This document shows positions 8,833-15,475 of a DNA stretch of 29,452 nt, in pieces. A program made the translations under genes and the position numbers. Positions within the stretch are counted from its first letter, which is position 1, and every line of letters starts with the position of its first letter. The notes beneath the pieces are model-generated. The model was not told the DNA's origin. It saw only the letters and a program-made list of their open reading frames with translations, and searched no databases. The stretch comes from a virus. The stretch lies in IMG/VR virus record IMGVR_UViG_3300046533_000756, positions 1 to 29,452 of that record; one strand, 5' to 3'.

Positions 8833-9089
8833 TGATACGCGCAACGAAACCCTTCAATTAGCATGTGGCTATGTGTCTTGCATTCAACGCAGGCCCAATC
8901 TCCACTGCGCTTGGCAGTATCGTGCTCTAGTTCTATTTTATATAAGCCGAGGATGATATCTCTCAACCGATCCCTCTCGGCGCAGACTTCGCGGATGGCG
9001 GCATCCAGCGCCACGAAGGAGGCATCGTGGATTCTGTCCTGAAATCCAGCATAATGATCGACTAAGGAAAGAAGTGCCTCCGCGTTCAT
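8829..9089 (-). CDS. Hypothetical 86-residue protein with CxxC
   Basis: An alpha-helical N-terminus (from MNAEALLSLVDHYAGF) is followed by a CxxC with nearby histidines (CVECKTHSH) near the C-terminus, which may bind a metal. The start overlaps the upstream stop as ATGA and its own stop overlaps the next start, so it is a coupled member of the leftward operon. No family recognised. Confidence 0.55.
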   Translation of the reverse strand: MNAEALLSLVDHYAGFQDRIHDASFVALDAAIREVCAERDRLRDIILGLYKIELEHDTAKRSGDWACVECKTHSHMLIEGFRCAYQ

Positions 9090-9289
9090 TTCAGTTTCTC
9101 CAAATCAATCTGGATTTGCTCCAAATATTCCCGTTTCAGTCTAACTGCATCACAGAGAACGCCAATCAGGGCATTATCTGGGAACGCCTTAGCTTGCTCT
9201 TCTTGGATCAAATGCTGGCAGCGCAACTCGAATTGAGCGAATGTGATTTGCATTCGACCGGCGACAGATGGTAAAGGTTCATCGTTCAT
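9086..9289 (-). CDS. Hypothetical 67-residue helical protein
   Basis: Predominantly helical by sequence (ITFAQFELRCQHLIQEEQ and a C-terminal REYLEQIQIDLEKLK amphipathic stretch). It begins MNDEPL with ATGA overlap to the upstream gene and ends with ATGA overlap to the downstream one. The acidic/hydrophobic C-terminal helix could be a dimerisation element. No recognisable family or function. Confidence 0.5.
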   Translation of the reverse strand: MNDEPLPSVAGRMQITFAQFELRCQHLIQEEQAKAFPDNALIGVLCDAVRLKREYLEQIQIDLEKLK

Positions 9290-9567
9290 TCCGTACTCCC
9301 CCCATACGCCGCCGCGAGGGCGGCTTTGGCGGCATTCAGCGCATTACCCGTTCCCCACATATCCTCAGCGTCTGCCTTGTGGTCCTTGCCGTCACCGTCT
9401 CCACACATGCCGAGTGCACCACGGCATACATCTAACGCTTCCGCACAAGCTTCCAACGCCTCCACCAGTGCGGGAGCGCAGCAGTTCGCCTGATGGACAA
9501 CATGCTTTCCGTTTAACGGTATTGAGTGACACCCGCAACCCTTGAACACCCGCTCAGGATTTGGCAT
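9286..9567 (-). CDS. Cys-rich small protein, apparent paralog of its upstream neighbour
   Basis: A 93-residue protein starting MPNPERVFKGCGCH. The ATG at 9567 is chosen over two in-frame starts further up (9579, 9591) because GGGGG lies 5 nt before it and the overlap with the upstream gene stays short. It has a CGC motif, a CC pair, a VEALEACAEALD helix and ends AKAALAAAYGGSTE. The neighbouring 77-residue protein has the same plan: CGC near the N-terminus, N-x-x-(G)C, a helix with ALE, and an AK-A-x-x-AAYGG end. The two look like a diverged tandem duplication. Function unknown; metal binding by the N-terminal Cys/His set is possible. Confidence 0.55.
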   Translation of the reverse strand: MPNPERVFKGCGCHSIPLNGKHVVHQANCCAPALVEALEACAEALDVCRGALGMCGDGDGKDHKADAEDMWGTGNALNAAKAALAAAYGGSTE

Positions 9568-9787
9568 CGTTGCCCCCATACGCCGCCTCAATCACTGCCT
9601 TGGCTTCTTTGAGTGCGAGTGGCATTTGAATTATGAATTCTTCCTTTGGCATGCTGTCCGGTGTCATAAGCATGACAATCCGCTCTAACGCCATCACTGC
9701 TCGGGTCATCAGACACCCCTCGGTATTCGGCGCGTGGAAGTCATCGTTTTTGCAGCCGCAGGGTATTCGTCGTTTGGTGTCAATCAT
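9554..9787 (-). CDS. Cys-containing small protein, paralog of the next gene
   Basis: A 77-residue protein beginning MIDTKRRIPCGCKN with HAPNTEGCL after it and ending AKAVIEAAYGGNDAKS. AGAGGAG upstream gives a strong ribosome site. Its start overlaps the end of the small membrane protein gene. It resembles the following gene at both ends (CGC near the start, AAYGG near the end). Cys10, Cys12 and Cys24 with His18 could bind zinc. No function assigned. Confidence 0.55.
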   Translation of the reverse strand: MIDTKRRIPCGCKNDDFHAPNTEGCLMTRAVMALERIVMLMTPDSMPKEEFIIQMPLALKEAKAVIEAAYGGNDAKS

Positions 9788-9932
9788 GGGGTTTTTTCTC
9801 CTCTAACTTCTCTTCCAGTGCGTTAAATCGGGCATCAATCCTATCGACGATGAACAGTGTCACTGCCGTAATGATGAGACCTATTACAATTATTGCTGAG
9901 ATGAGGTCTCCAGTCGTCACCATCTTATCCAT
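9780..9932 (-). CDS. Small single-span membrane protein (50 residues)
   Basis: MDKMVTTGDLISAIIVIGLI and on to FIVD forms one transmembrane helix (residues about 9-29), followed by a charged helix (RIDARFNALEEKLEEKK) with heptad spacing. The ATG at 9932 overlaps the upstream stop (TAATG), supporting coupling; a second ATG three codons later is possible. The fold plan resembles phage membrane proteins of unknown role, holin-like antiholins and XhlA-type proteins. Located in an early operon, so lysis function is uncertain. Confidence 0.6.
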   Translation of the reverse strand: MDKMVTTGDLISAIIVIGLIITAVTLFIVDRIDARFNALEEKLEEKKPHD

Positions 9933-10153
9933 TAGTGTTTCCTCGGCTTAGTCATCATTGCCTTTGCCTTCTTCAAGGCGTTGAGTTGAGCATCCGACAC
10001 GCGGGTGGCCAGTCCGGACTCGTTGAACTGGTCCCGCATGCTGATGTAGACCGCCGACGTCCATGGGATCCGGAACTCCGCGCCGGCAGCAATGGCCTCG
10101 CGGATCTCCCGGATGAGGGTGTAGGCGGCCTGATTCCTTTCAAGTGGCGACAT
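9932..10153 (-). CDS. Hypothetical 73-residue protein
   Basis: Starts MSPLERNQAAYTLIREIREA and ends LNALKKAKAMMTKPRKH. Mostly helical, with a basic C-terminus that may contact nucleic acid. It follows the 239-residue gene after 2 nt and is coupled to the next gene by TAATG. No family recognised. Confidence 0.5.
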   Translation of the reverse strand: MSPLERNQAAYTLIREIREAIAAGAEFRIPWTSAVYISMRDQFNESGLATRVSDAQLNALKKAKAMMTKPRKH

Positions 10154-10155
10154 GG

Positions 10156-10875
10156 TTATCCAACCACCACGATGCCCTTGGTGGCCTCACGCAGATACGT
10201 GGCGATGTTGTCCACGGCCTCCACTCTCCACCGTCCACCGTCGCCTTCGAACAGTGCGGCGCTGGGAAGTTCTCCTTCTTCAGCCTCCAGCCTGAGGATG
10301 AATTTGGATGGCGGCTGGGTGACGTCGAGGAACGTGCGGTAAGGCTGCAGGGTAACCGGATTCTTAACCACCAGTTCCTGCACCAGCGTCACGCCGGAAC
10401 TGGCCGTGACCTTCTGACTGACTCCGTCATCGATGGACGTCCGCACGCCTTCGCTCTTCACGGTTCCCATCATGCGGAGGATCTCTGCGACGTCTCCGTA
10501 GTGGGGATCGAACATGCTCATCAGTTCGATCATGAATTGATCGTGCTCGATGAAATGTCCGAAACCGAAAGCCTTGTTGGGAACCCGGGCGGTGAGGCGG
10601 TGCTCCCGTTTCTTGCTAATGGGAAGAATCGGCCCAAGCAGCATCACGGTGCGCTCGTCGACGATGTGGAGGACGTGCGTACCGTCCGGATTCACAAACG
10701 CATTGCAGAAGTCGCGGACGGCCGACAGGCTGGACACCTGAATGGTGTCGGGGCGTTCCTCCGCGATGATAGGGGGATTGAATACCGGACGGCTGGCGAA
10801 CTCCGTGCCATCGATCATCACGGCCTTGGTGGCGGCGATCTCGACGATCTTTTCAACGAACGATTTATCGATCAA
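10156..10875 (-). CDS. Conserved-type phage protein near recombination genes (unknown function)
   Basis: A 239-residue mixed alpha/beta protein. Marked blocks are HIVDERTVMLLGPI (about 70-83), FGFGHFIEHDQFMIELMSMF (about 103-122), a SIDDGVSQKV segment (about 146-155) and a C-terminal PYRTFLDVTQPPSKFILR followed by ALFEGDGGRWRVEAVDNI. These blocks resemble a family of uncharacterised phage proteins I have seen near recombination and replication genes, but I cannot name it with certainty. No membrane segment or signal. It overlaps the upstream 124-residue gene by 11 bp, so the two are probably co-translated. Confidence 0.6.
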   Translation of the reverse strand: MIDKSFVEKIVEIAATKAVMIDGTEFASRPVFNPPIIAEERPDTIQVSSLSAVRDFCNAFVNPDGTHVLHIVDERTVMLLGPILPISKKREHRLTARVPNKAFGFGHFIEHDQFMIELMSMFDPHYGDVAEILRMMGTVKSEGVRTSIDDGVSQKVTASSGVTLVQELVVKNPVTLQPYRTFLDVTQPPSKFILRLEAEEGELPSAALFEGDGGRWRVEAVDNIATYLREATKGIVVVG

Positions 10876-11239
10876 GGTTGGCGTCCTTTATCTGCTGTTC
10901 TGCTCTTCGCAGATCTTCAGCGGTTGGTGTCGGGTCGAAATTCAATCCGGCCTGACGGGGGTTAAACTGCATGGCCACATGCTGGCCGTCCTGCCTGCCC
11001 AGATACACTTCCTTGCGAACCGCCTTGATGCCGGCGAGTTTGCTGGTCACCTGCAGGGTGATCTCGCTGGACTCGCGGGACTCTGCGGGTTTATAGGTGA
11101 CCTGGATGTTGATGACGCGAGGGGTCTTGGCGTTGGTGTTCAGGTCCGCGATGTTGGCCAGCACTCGGGATTGCTCGTGTTCGAATAATTCGAGGCTGGC
11201 TCCATTGCAAATACTAACTAGCGTGACTCGTTCATTCAT
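10865..11239 (-). CDS. Phage protein resembling 'replication terminator' family
   Basis: A 124-residue protein. The N-terminal SICNGASLELFEHEQSRVLANI then DLNTNAKTPRVINIQVTYKP and SKLAG pattern matches a widespread small phage family (gene body: G-x-x-x-E-x-F-x(3)-L-x-x-V-L-x-N-I-x-D-x-N-T, R-x-I-x-x-x-x-x-x-K-P, S-K-L-A) often annotated as replication terminator protein. That name has weak experimental support for phage members, so the role is open. It directly follows the HNH gene (TAG then ATG with no gap) and precedes the 239-residue gene. Confidence 0.5.
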   Translation of the reverse strand: MNERVTLVSICNGASLELFEHEQSRVLANIADLNTNAKTPRVINIQVTYKPAESRESSEITLQVTSKLAGIKAVRKEVYLGRQDGQHVAMQFNPRQAGLNFDPTPTAEDLRRAEQQIKDANLDR

Positions 11240-11767
11240 CTATGCGACCTTTCTCGCTCTGGATGCTGCTTGTCTGGCAAGGGTGCACGGCTTGCACTGC
11301 CAGTTCAGACCATCGTATGAGCGACTGTTATTGTGGAAGTTCGTTCTATCGATCAGCGCTTTGCAGTCGGAACAAATCTTGACTTTATTGGGGTCTCCTC
11401 CTCTCTTTCCGATCCGTTGACGGGCATGTATTAGAAAGTGATACGCCCTGTCTTCGCAGACCACTAAATTGCTATTTTTGTTGTCGCCCTTTTCTTCATT
11501 GAAGTGGTGAATCTCGTGAGGCTCCTCGATGAATTTACCGAGAGCTTTCTCGGCTATCAGAATGTGCTCGTAGACGTATCCTTTTATGGCTCTCGGGTGC
11601 TCTGGCGAGAAGACTTGGACATATCCGCCGGGTCCGTTAACTTTCCGGCCTCCGCTCCAGCGCGCACAATGTCGAGAGCAGTACTTGCCTCGCCCTCTCT
11701 TTAGATTCGAGGGGCGCGTGTAAGGCATTGGTTTATTGCATCCCTTACATAATCGCTGCTCATTCAT
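11240..11767 (-). CDS. HNH endonuclease, homing type, with terminal zinc fingers
   Basis: A 175-residue protein. N-terminal Cys set C7-xx-C10 and C30-xxx-C34 (zinc finger), then YVYEHILIAEKALGK, the catalytic EIHHFN (His87-His88, Asn90), GDNKNSNLVV and a downstream H-x(3)-H (His110, His114), the HNH_3-type layout of phage homing endonucleases. A C-terminal zinc finger (C132-xx-C135, C158-xx-C161) probably helps target recognition. GGAGG stands just before the ATG. It is inserted between the DUF4031 gene and the next early gene and is preceded by a hairpin cluster, as expected for a mobile free-standing endonuclease. Expected activity is site-specific nicking or cutting of DNA; the target is not visible. 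Confidence 0.85.
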   Translation of the reverse strand: MNEQRLCKGCNKPMPYTRPSNLKRGRGKYCSRHCARWSGGRKVNGPGGYVQVFSPEHPRAIKGYVYEHILIAEKALGKFIEEPHEIHHFNEEKGDNKNSNLVVCEDRAYHFLIHARQRIGKRGGDPNKVKICSDCKALIDRTNFHNNSRSYDGLNWQCKPCTLARQAASRARKVA

Positions 11768-11776
11768 GGCTCCTCC

Positions 11777-11813
11777 AAAAAGGGCCGGCGGGTACGACTA
11801 AAAACCCGCCGGC
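11777..11813 (-). terminator. Rho-independent terminator upstream of HNH gene
   Basis: A perfect 10-bp stem (GCCGGCGGGT, 11784-11793, with ACCCGCCGGC, 11804-11813) has a 10-nt loop. Read leftward, the stem is followed by CC and five T (11781-11777). It lies between the DUF4031 gene and the HNH gene and could insulate the HNH cassette from operon transcription. The ribosome site of the HNH gene follows immediately. Confidence 0.65.
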
Positions 11814-11829
11814 TGAGATTCACACAGTT

Positions 11830-11866
11830 GCCCGTGATGACGGGCGGCATCTCCCCAAAATTGGGG
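11830..11866. repeat. Two small hairpins between DUF4031 and HNH genes
   Basis: Hairpin one is GCCCGT / ACGGGC (11830-11835 and 11840-11845, loop GATG). Hairpin two is CCCCAA / TTGGGG (11853-11858 and 11861-11866, two-base loop). Read leftward they follow the DUF4031 stop at once and precede the terminator, giving three hairpins in about 90 bp. They have no T-run of their own. Confidence 0.6.
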
Positions 11867-11871
11867 AAAAT

Positions 11872-12129
11872 CTACAGCTTCGGAATGGATGGAAATAACC
11901 TCACGAGTTCGCGCGAAGTTACTTCAATTGCGCCAAAGCTGATTGCAAGTTTTTTCTTTGAAAGACAGATATCGAAGTGTTCCCAGCGTCCGCCCTTATC
12001 CTGAATCCATTTGCGGGCTACTCCGATTCGGTCTGCCATCTCCAGAAGCTCAGCGGTGGTGTTTGCCTTCATGTGGCACATTACCATCCGCCCAAAACCG
12101 GCACGCATGTTGTCAACGTATACAGGCAC
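11872..12129 (-). CDS. DUF4031 family protein
   Basis: An 85-residue protein matching the compact DUF4031 pattern: MPVYVDNMRAGFGRMVMCHM near the start (VYVD, GRMVMCHM), ELLEMADRIGVARKWIQ in the middle, HFDICLSKKKLAISFGAIEV towards the end. The family is common in bacteria and phages and has no agreed function; the conserved His/Asp/Cys residues could suggest metal or nucleic-acid chemistry but this is speculation. The start is GTG, two bases after the TAA of the upstream coiled-coil gene, with AGGA ahead of it. Confidence 0.75.
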   Translation of the reverse strand: MPVYVDNMRAGFGRMVMCHMKANTTAELLEMADRIGVARKWIQDKGGRWEHFDICLSKKKLAISFGAIEVTSRELVRLFPSIPKL

Positions 12130-12131
12130 GG

Positions 12132-12941
12132 TTACGTCCTGAACGTCGTCGTCTGGTTGTTGGTGACCGTCACGCCGGGATAGTTCAGGGCGGTCTTTAG
12201 TGACCGTGCCTGTTGACCAAGGAATACCGGGTTGTGCGTGAAGGCTCCCGCCGATACTTTCCCTTTCACCACGAGAGACGCCAGCGCTTTAATTGCGGTC
12301 GGGTCGTTCGCGTTCATGGTGAGTGCCTGCGGTGGCGCTACTCCATCGGCCACGGCCTTGATTAACAGAAGCATGTCCCCCGGGGTCTTAATGGCGTAAC
12401 CGAAATTGTCCTTCGGTTTGCTTACTCCTGCCACCTTGGGCGCGTAGCTTGTCGTGTTGTGGATGACGGGCGGTGCGGTCCATGCGGGTTCCTGACGAAC
12501 CTGTTCGGCCATTCCGGTCTCGCCGGACTTCTTCAGTTCTTTGACGGTGGCCAACTGAAGCTCCCGCTGCTTGTCATCCTCGATCTTCTGGGCCTGGAGT
12601 CGTTCGACTTCAGCAAGTCGTGCCTGCTCCACGTTCCACTTGGTCACAAGCTGGCCAGCAATACCGACTGCCTGCGCCAGCGGGTCGGCATGACGCGCTT
12701 TGCTGGCAAGTGCCTGCCGGTGGGATTCGAGGGCTGACGTCTTCGTCTCGAATGCTTTTTTGATGATCGGATCAAAGGTGGCGTCGATCTCCTTCATGGT
12801 GGCTTTCCAGTCGAGGACATGTTGGCAAATGGCCACGTAGTCATCGGCGCTGGCAATGGTCATTCCTCGCGCCTGGGTGATGATCGCGTTAACCTTGGCT
12901 TCAATTGCGGGCTCGGTCAGAGTTGTTTCCGTTGTGGACAT
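12132..12941 (-). CDS. Coiled-coil phage recombination-associated protein
   Basis: A 269-residue protein. Residues about 10-150 form a long charged helical region (from EAKVNAIITQARGM through the LAEVERLQAQKIEDDKQREL segment) with coiled-coil character; residues 150-269 are more compact (PKDNFGYAIKTPGDMLLLIK and a C-terminal beta-like stretch). Similar coiled-coil proteins sit beside exonuclease/annealase pairs in many phages, sometimes compared with Gam-like or SbcC-like partners. The gene lies directly after the exonuclease gene (14 bp), which supports a recombination role, but no catalytic motif is seen. Confidence 0.6.
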   Translation of the reverse strand: MSTTETTLTEPAIEAKVNAIITQARGMTIASADDYVAICQHVLDWKATMKEIDATFDPIIKKAFETKTSALESHRQALASKARHADPLAQAVGIAGQLVTKWNVEQARLAEVERLQAQKIEDDKQRELQLATVKELKKSGETGMAEQVRQEPAWTAPPVIHNTTSYAPKVAGVSKPKDNFGYAIKTPGDMLLLIKAVADGVAPPQALTMNANDPTAIKALASLVVKGKVSAGAFTHNPVFLGQQARSLKTALNYPGVTVTNNQTTTFRT

Positions 12942-12955
12942 GGTGTGATCTCCTT

Positions 12956-13522
12956 TTAAAAGTCGGACGCTTTACCGTAAAGTTCGCGGCCGTACACGGT
13001 GGCCACGAGGGAAAAGAACGTATTTGAATCCTGCCGGTAGTTGTTGAACTCGGTAATTTTGAATTTGCCGTTACCTGAGAGTGAGACGCCGATGCGCTTA
13101 TAGGTCTCGGGGTCGGGCAAACATGAAGCATAGGCTGCCGTTTGAAGTGCAACCCATTCGGCGCAAATACCAGACTTGATATCAATGAGGACTTTCTTGG
13201 CAGTCGGGAATTTCCCAGTGCGATCCAAGGTTCCCTTGTACCGACGCAGGTCGTGATACACCGGGTGCTCGATCAGATCTGGGACGAAGAGAGTCTCGGC
13301 CTTGAATGCAATCCAAGCTTTCGCATATCCATCGAGGTCGGAACCCGACCAGTAGTCAGGCTCTCCCTTATCGATGGACTCGCAGATCATGTGAATGTCG
13401 CCGCCACGCTGCAGGTAGAACTCGGCATTGCGGATCTTCGAGAAGTCGGAGATCCCGGTGAGCTCCAGCACCTTGGTGACGCGAGGCCACTGCGTGATGT
13501 CGGGGCCTGGGTCTTTGCTCAC
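12956..13522 (-). CDS. PD-(D/E)XK exonuclease, RecB/Cas4-like
   Basis: A 188-residue nuclease. The visible motif chain is GGDIH (His44) and E48, E85, GTLDRTG (Asp100), VLIDIKSG (Asp114-Ile-Lys116) and ALQTAAY (Gln127-x3-Tyr131). This is the H..D..DxK..QxxxY set of RecB-family nucleases of the PD-(D/E)XK fold, using magnesium to degrade DNA. Length and placement beside an annealase-like protein fit a phage exonuclease that makes single-strand tails for annealing. It overlaps the annealase gene stop by 4 bp (ATGA). No iron-sulfur cysteine set is seen, so it is less like Cas4 than like small phage exonucleases. Confidence 0.85.
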   Translation of the reverse strand: MSKDPGPDITQWPRVTKVLELTGISDFSKIRNAEFYLQRGGDIHMICESIDKGEPDYWSGSDLDGYAKAWIAFKAETLFVPDLIEHPVYHDLRRYKGTLDRTGKFPTAKKVLIDIKSGICAEWVALQTAAYASCLPDPETYKRIGVSLSGNGKFKITEFNNYRQDSNTFFSLVATVYGRELYGKASDF

Positions 13523-14349
13523 TTCCCGCCCGCCTTCTGGAATCCGGCCACAATGCCGTCATAAATCGTCTTCGGCTCCTTCGGGATCTTGCGGTCGTCG
13601 TCGTAGCCCGCTGCTTTCAGCGCGGCCCGGTAGGTGTCGACAGTGAATCCGTTGGCCATCGCTATGGAGTAGCATCGCGAGGCCTGTGCGTGGCTGATGA
13701 ACTCGGTCACGGCGTCCTGCTTCTTCTTGTCATCCGCCTTGCGCTGTTCGCCTTCGGTGACGGCCTCGCGGGTGGTGTCGTCCATGTCGTCGAGGTCTTG
13801 ACTGAAGCAATCACTGGCACCCGTGATGGTCAGCACCGCATCGACCAGCGCCCGCTTCTTGGCCATCTTCAGGACCGTGTTGGCAATGTCGGACTGATTC
13901 ATGCGGACCTGCATCGTGGCGACGGCGGCCTTATCCTTCCACTTCTTCCACTTCAGCCGGCGCTCGTCTGCGGGAGTGGCGTCGTACTCTTCCTGACACT
14001 CCGCGGCACGCCACATATACTTCGTTTCGCCGCCAGAGGCCTCGCCCACGCCAGCACCGAGGTAGATCTGGCTGACTTGGTGGGTGACCAGCGCCCGCAC
14101 GCGGTAGCGGCAGATGCCGTTCTTCGACAGATCTTCAACCTGAGGGTCGATCGCGAAGCGGAACGTGCTGGCAATCTTCTCGGCGCCGGGTTTCAGCAGT
14201 GCAGGCTTATCGCCACATCCGGGGATCGTGCCGTAATGGATACCGTCCTTCATGACGGCCTGCATCACCTGCTGGATGAGTTGGACCTGCGCCTGGATCT
14301 CGGGCGCGGTGAGGTTGCGGTTCTCTTGGATCACAAGTTCAGTGGACAA
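13519..14349 (-). CDS. Probable phage recombination (single-strand annealing-type) protein
   Basis: A 276-residue protein starting at TTG 14349, chosen because AAAGGAG lies just upstream; an ATG at 14475 would add 42 low-complexity residues that overlap the membrane gene. Blocks: MKDGIHYGTIPGCGDKPALL near residues 32-51, KPGAEKIASTFRF, a CRYRVRALVTHQ strand, a positively charged WKKWKDKAA and NTVLKMAKKRALVDAVLTITGASDCFSQD. The MAKKRA...D.F.QD block is shared with phage annealase-like families in the Rad52/Erf/Sak sphere. It is followed with 4-bp overlap by a PD-(D/E)XK exonuclease, the normal partner. The exact family is not certain. Confidence 0.65.
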   Translation of the reverse strand: MSTELVIQENRNLTAPEIQAQVQLIQQVMQAVMKDGIHYGTIPGCGDKPALLKPGAEKIASTFRFAIDPQVEDLSKNGICRYRVRALVTHQVSQIYLGAGVGEASGGETKYMWRAAECQEEYDATPADERRLKWKKWKDKAAVATMQVRMNQSDIANTVLKMAKKRALVDAVLTITGASDCFSQDLDDMDDTTREAVTEGEQRKADDKKKQDAVTEFISHAQASRCYSIAMANGFTVDTYRAALKAAGYDDDRKIPKEPKTIYDGIVAGFQKAGGK

Positions 14350-14593
14350 GGTGGACTCCTTTCGCTTTCTGCAATTCACGGGTGCAGATCTCCAGATCCT
14401 GCACGAGCGTGTCGTTGTCGGATTGTTGCTTCTTCTGATTGTCAAACAGATCTCCGGACGTCTTCCAGAGATCATCGATGAAGGCTTGCTGGGCGTTGAT
14501 CTTGCGGTGCTGCAGGACGGCTACAGTCGAGACAATAAGCAAAGCCAGTGTCAGCGACAGCACGTCGAGCCAGATGGGTTGTCGCGGTTTCAT
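14339..14593 (-). CDS. Membrane-anchored coiled-coil protein, spanin-like plan
   Basis: An 84-residue protein with a short basic N-terminus (MKPRQP), a transmembrane helix (DVLSLTLALLIVSTVAVL, about residues 10-27) and a charged helical remainder (INAQQAFIDDLWKTSGD and onward). This N-in anchor plus periplasmic coiled coil is the plan of Rz-type inner-membrane spanins, but also of other phage proteins, and no outer-membrane partner lies next to it. The start overlaps the upstream stop (ATGA) and it overlaps the annealase start by 11 bp. Confidence 0.6.
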   Translation of the reverse strand: MKPRQPIWLDVLSLTLALLIVSTVAVLQHRKINAQQAFIDDLWKTSGDLFDNQKKQQSDNDTLVQDLEICTRELQKAKGVHLVH

Positions 14594-14778
14594 ACGAAAT
14601 GCTGCGGATCAATATTTGAAAGATCTGCGGCGTCTTTGTAGGCCTTCATCGCACGCTTGCGGGTTTCCTTCGCCACGTCGCGGACGGCGGTGAACCAGAT
14701 GTAGAGCGCGTTCTGTTGTTCCTCCTCCATGTCCAGCACGGCCTGCTTGATTCGTTCTTCAGCGGTGATCTTTCTCAT
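14590..14778 (-). CDS. Hypothetical 62-residue helical protein
   Basis: Highly charged and helical (MRKITAEERIKQAVLDMEEE, then VAKETRKRAMKAYKDAA). It overlaps both neighbours and its stop is coupled by ATGA to the membrane protein gene. No motif recognised. The overlap with the upstream stop is about 20 bp. Confidence 0.5.
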   Translation of the reverse strand: MRKITAEERIKQAVLDMEEEQQNALYIWFTAVRDVAKETRKRAMKAYKDAADLSNIDPQHFV

Positions 14779-14965
14779 GGGACTCCTTTTCTTTTGTCAG
14801 TTCGGTGCGTGATTTCAGGGTCAGTTCTCGATGGGTCTTCCATCCGCGCTCCCAGATGTAGAACAGGAGCGAATCCTTGTAATGGCAGGTCGTGACGGAA
14901 CGCCCGTGGGCTGACGCGCTCCATCCGGCCATGAATGCTTCGTCGGGGGCAACTACGGCTGGCAT
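14759..14965 (-). CDS. Hypothetical 68-residue phage protein
   Basis: Has a motif often seen in tiny phage proteins: DEAFMAGWSAS, then LLFYIWERGWKTHREL, i.e. a repeated aromatic G-W pattern (AF..GW, WxxGW). The start codon overlaps the stop of the upstream gene (TGATG). The C-terminus is very rich in Lys/Glu. No function known. Confidence 0.5.
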   Translation of the reverse strand: MPAVVAPDEAFMAGWSASAHGRSVTTCHYKDSLLFYIWERGWKTHRELTLKSRTELTKEKESHEKDHR

Positions 14966-15153
14966 CAGGACTCCGTCCAGTAGGCCAATGGGTCGGTAGC
15001 GGCACCGTGGGCAACGTGGGCACCGTCATGGTCTTTGGTGCGCGTGCAGATCCAGCCGTCACGCCTGTCCTCACACTGTCCTTCCTCGCTCGGTGGGGTC
15101 AAAAGCGCGATGAGTTGCTTCTCTTGGATGGGAATGTCTTCGATAATCATCAT
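14965..15153 (-). CDS. Hypothetical 62-residue protein
   Basis: Begins MMIIEDIPIQEKQLIALLTP; contains two Cys (GQCEDRRDGWICTR) and several His after them (KDHDGAHVAHG), a pattern that could bind metal. The start was set at 15153 because GGAGG lies directly ahead (15150 is the alternative second ATG). An upstream 40-residue in-frame extension was rejected since it overlaps the preceding gene and lacks coding character. Function unknown. Confidence 0.5.
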   Translation of the reverse strand: MMIIEDIPIQEKQLIALLTPPSEEGQCEDRRDGWICTRTKDHDGAHVAHGAATDPLAYWTES

Positions 15154-15160
15154 CGGCCTC

Positions 15161-15475
15161 CTATTCTGCGTACTCAGCAGACAGCAGTTTCGGGTTCCCG
15201 GCCACCAATCCCAGAATGTTGTCGTAAGGGTCCGTGACGCGCATCGTGTTGTTGTGGTCAGCGCCCAGATCAATGCTGATGACCCACAGCGGCTCGTCCT
15301 GCATCACCGATACGGAGCACCCACCGCAGATCAGGTGCTTGCCGTCCTCGTCATCGATGATCTCGGCGGTCACCATGTTGCACCGCTTGCCGCACTCAAT
15401 GCAGTGGGAGTCGATCCAGTCTTCGATCAGGGGAAATTCGTTGTCCTGTTGGGACATGGGAAGGTTTGGGTTCAC
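15161..15475 (-). CDS. Zinc-binding small protein (CxxC x2)
   Basis: A 104-residue protein with HCIECGKRC and CGGCS about 25 residues apart, a likely zinc knuckle or ribbon, followed by a beta-rich tail (VISIDLGADHNNT). The start is GTG 15475, overlapping the upstream stop (GTGA) and supported by GGAGGTG; a later ATG (Met7) is possible. Many phages carry unassigned zinc proteins of this sort in early regions. Function unknown. Confidence 0.55.
   Translation of the reverse strand: MNPNLPMSQQDNEFPLIEDWIDSHCIECGKRCNMVTAEIIDDEDGKHLICGGCSVSVMQDEPLWVISIDLGADHNNTMRVTDPYDNILGLVAGNPKLLSAEYAE

Noticed and set aside
8660-8857. 65-codon minus-strand open frame overlapping the 38-residue gene
   Set aside because: It overlaps the PAPS-reductase-like start by 67 bp and lacks the ATGA coupling that the 38-residue gene has.
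7881-8861. 326-codon plus-strand open frame over the PAPS-reductase-like gene
   Set aside because: The minus strand has clear PP-loop and CxxC motifs and fits the operon; this frame has neither.
10144-10965. Plus-strand open frame (273 codons) opposite early genes
   Set aside because: Antisense to a coupled operon with ribosome sites; no family features.
13690-14481. Plus-strand open frame (263 codons) opposite the annealase-like gene
   Set aside because: Leu/Val/His-rich shadow; the minus-strand gene has conserved blocks and a ribosome site.
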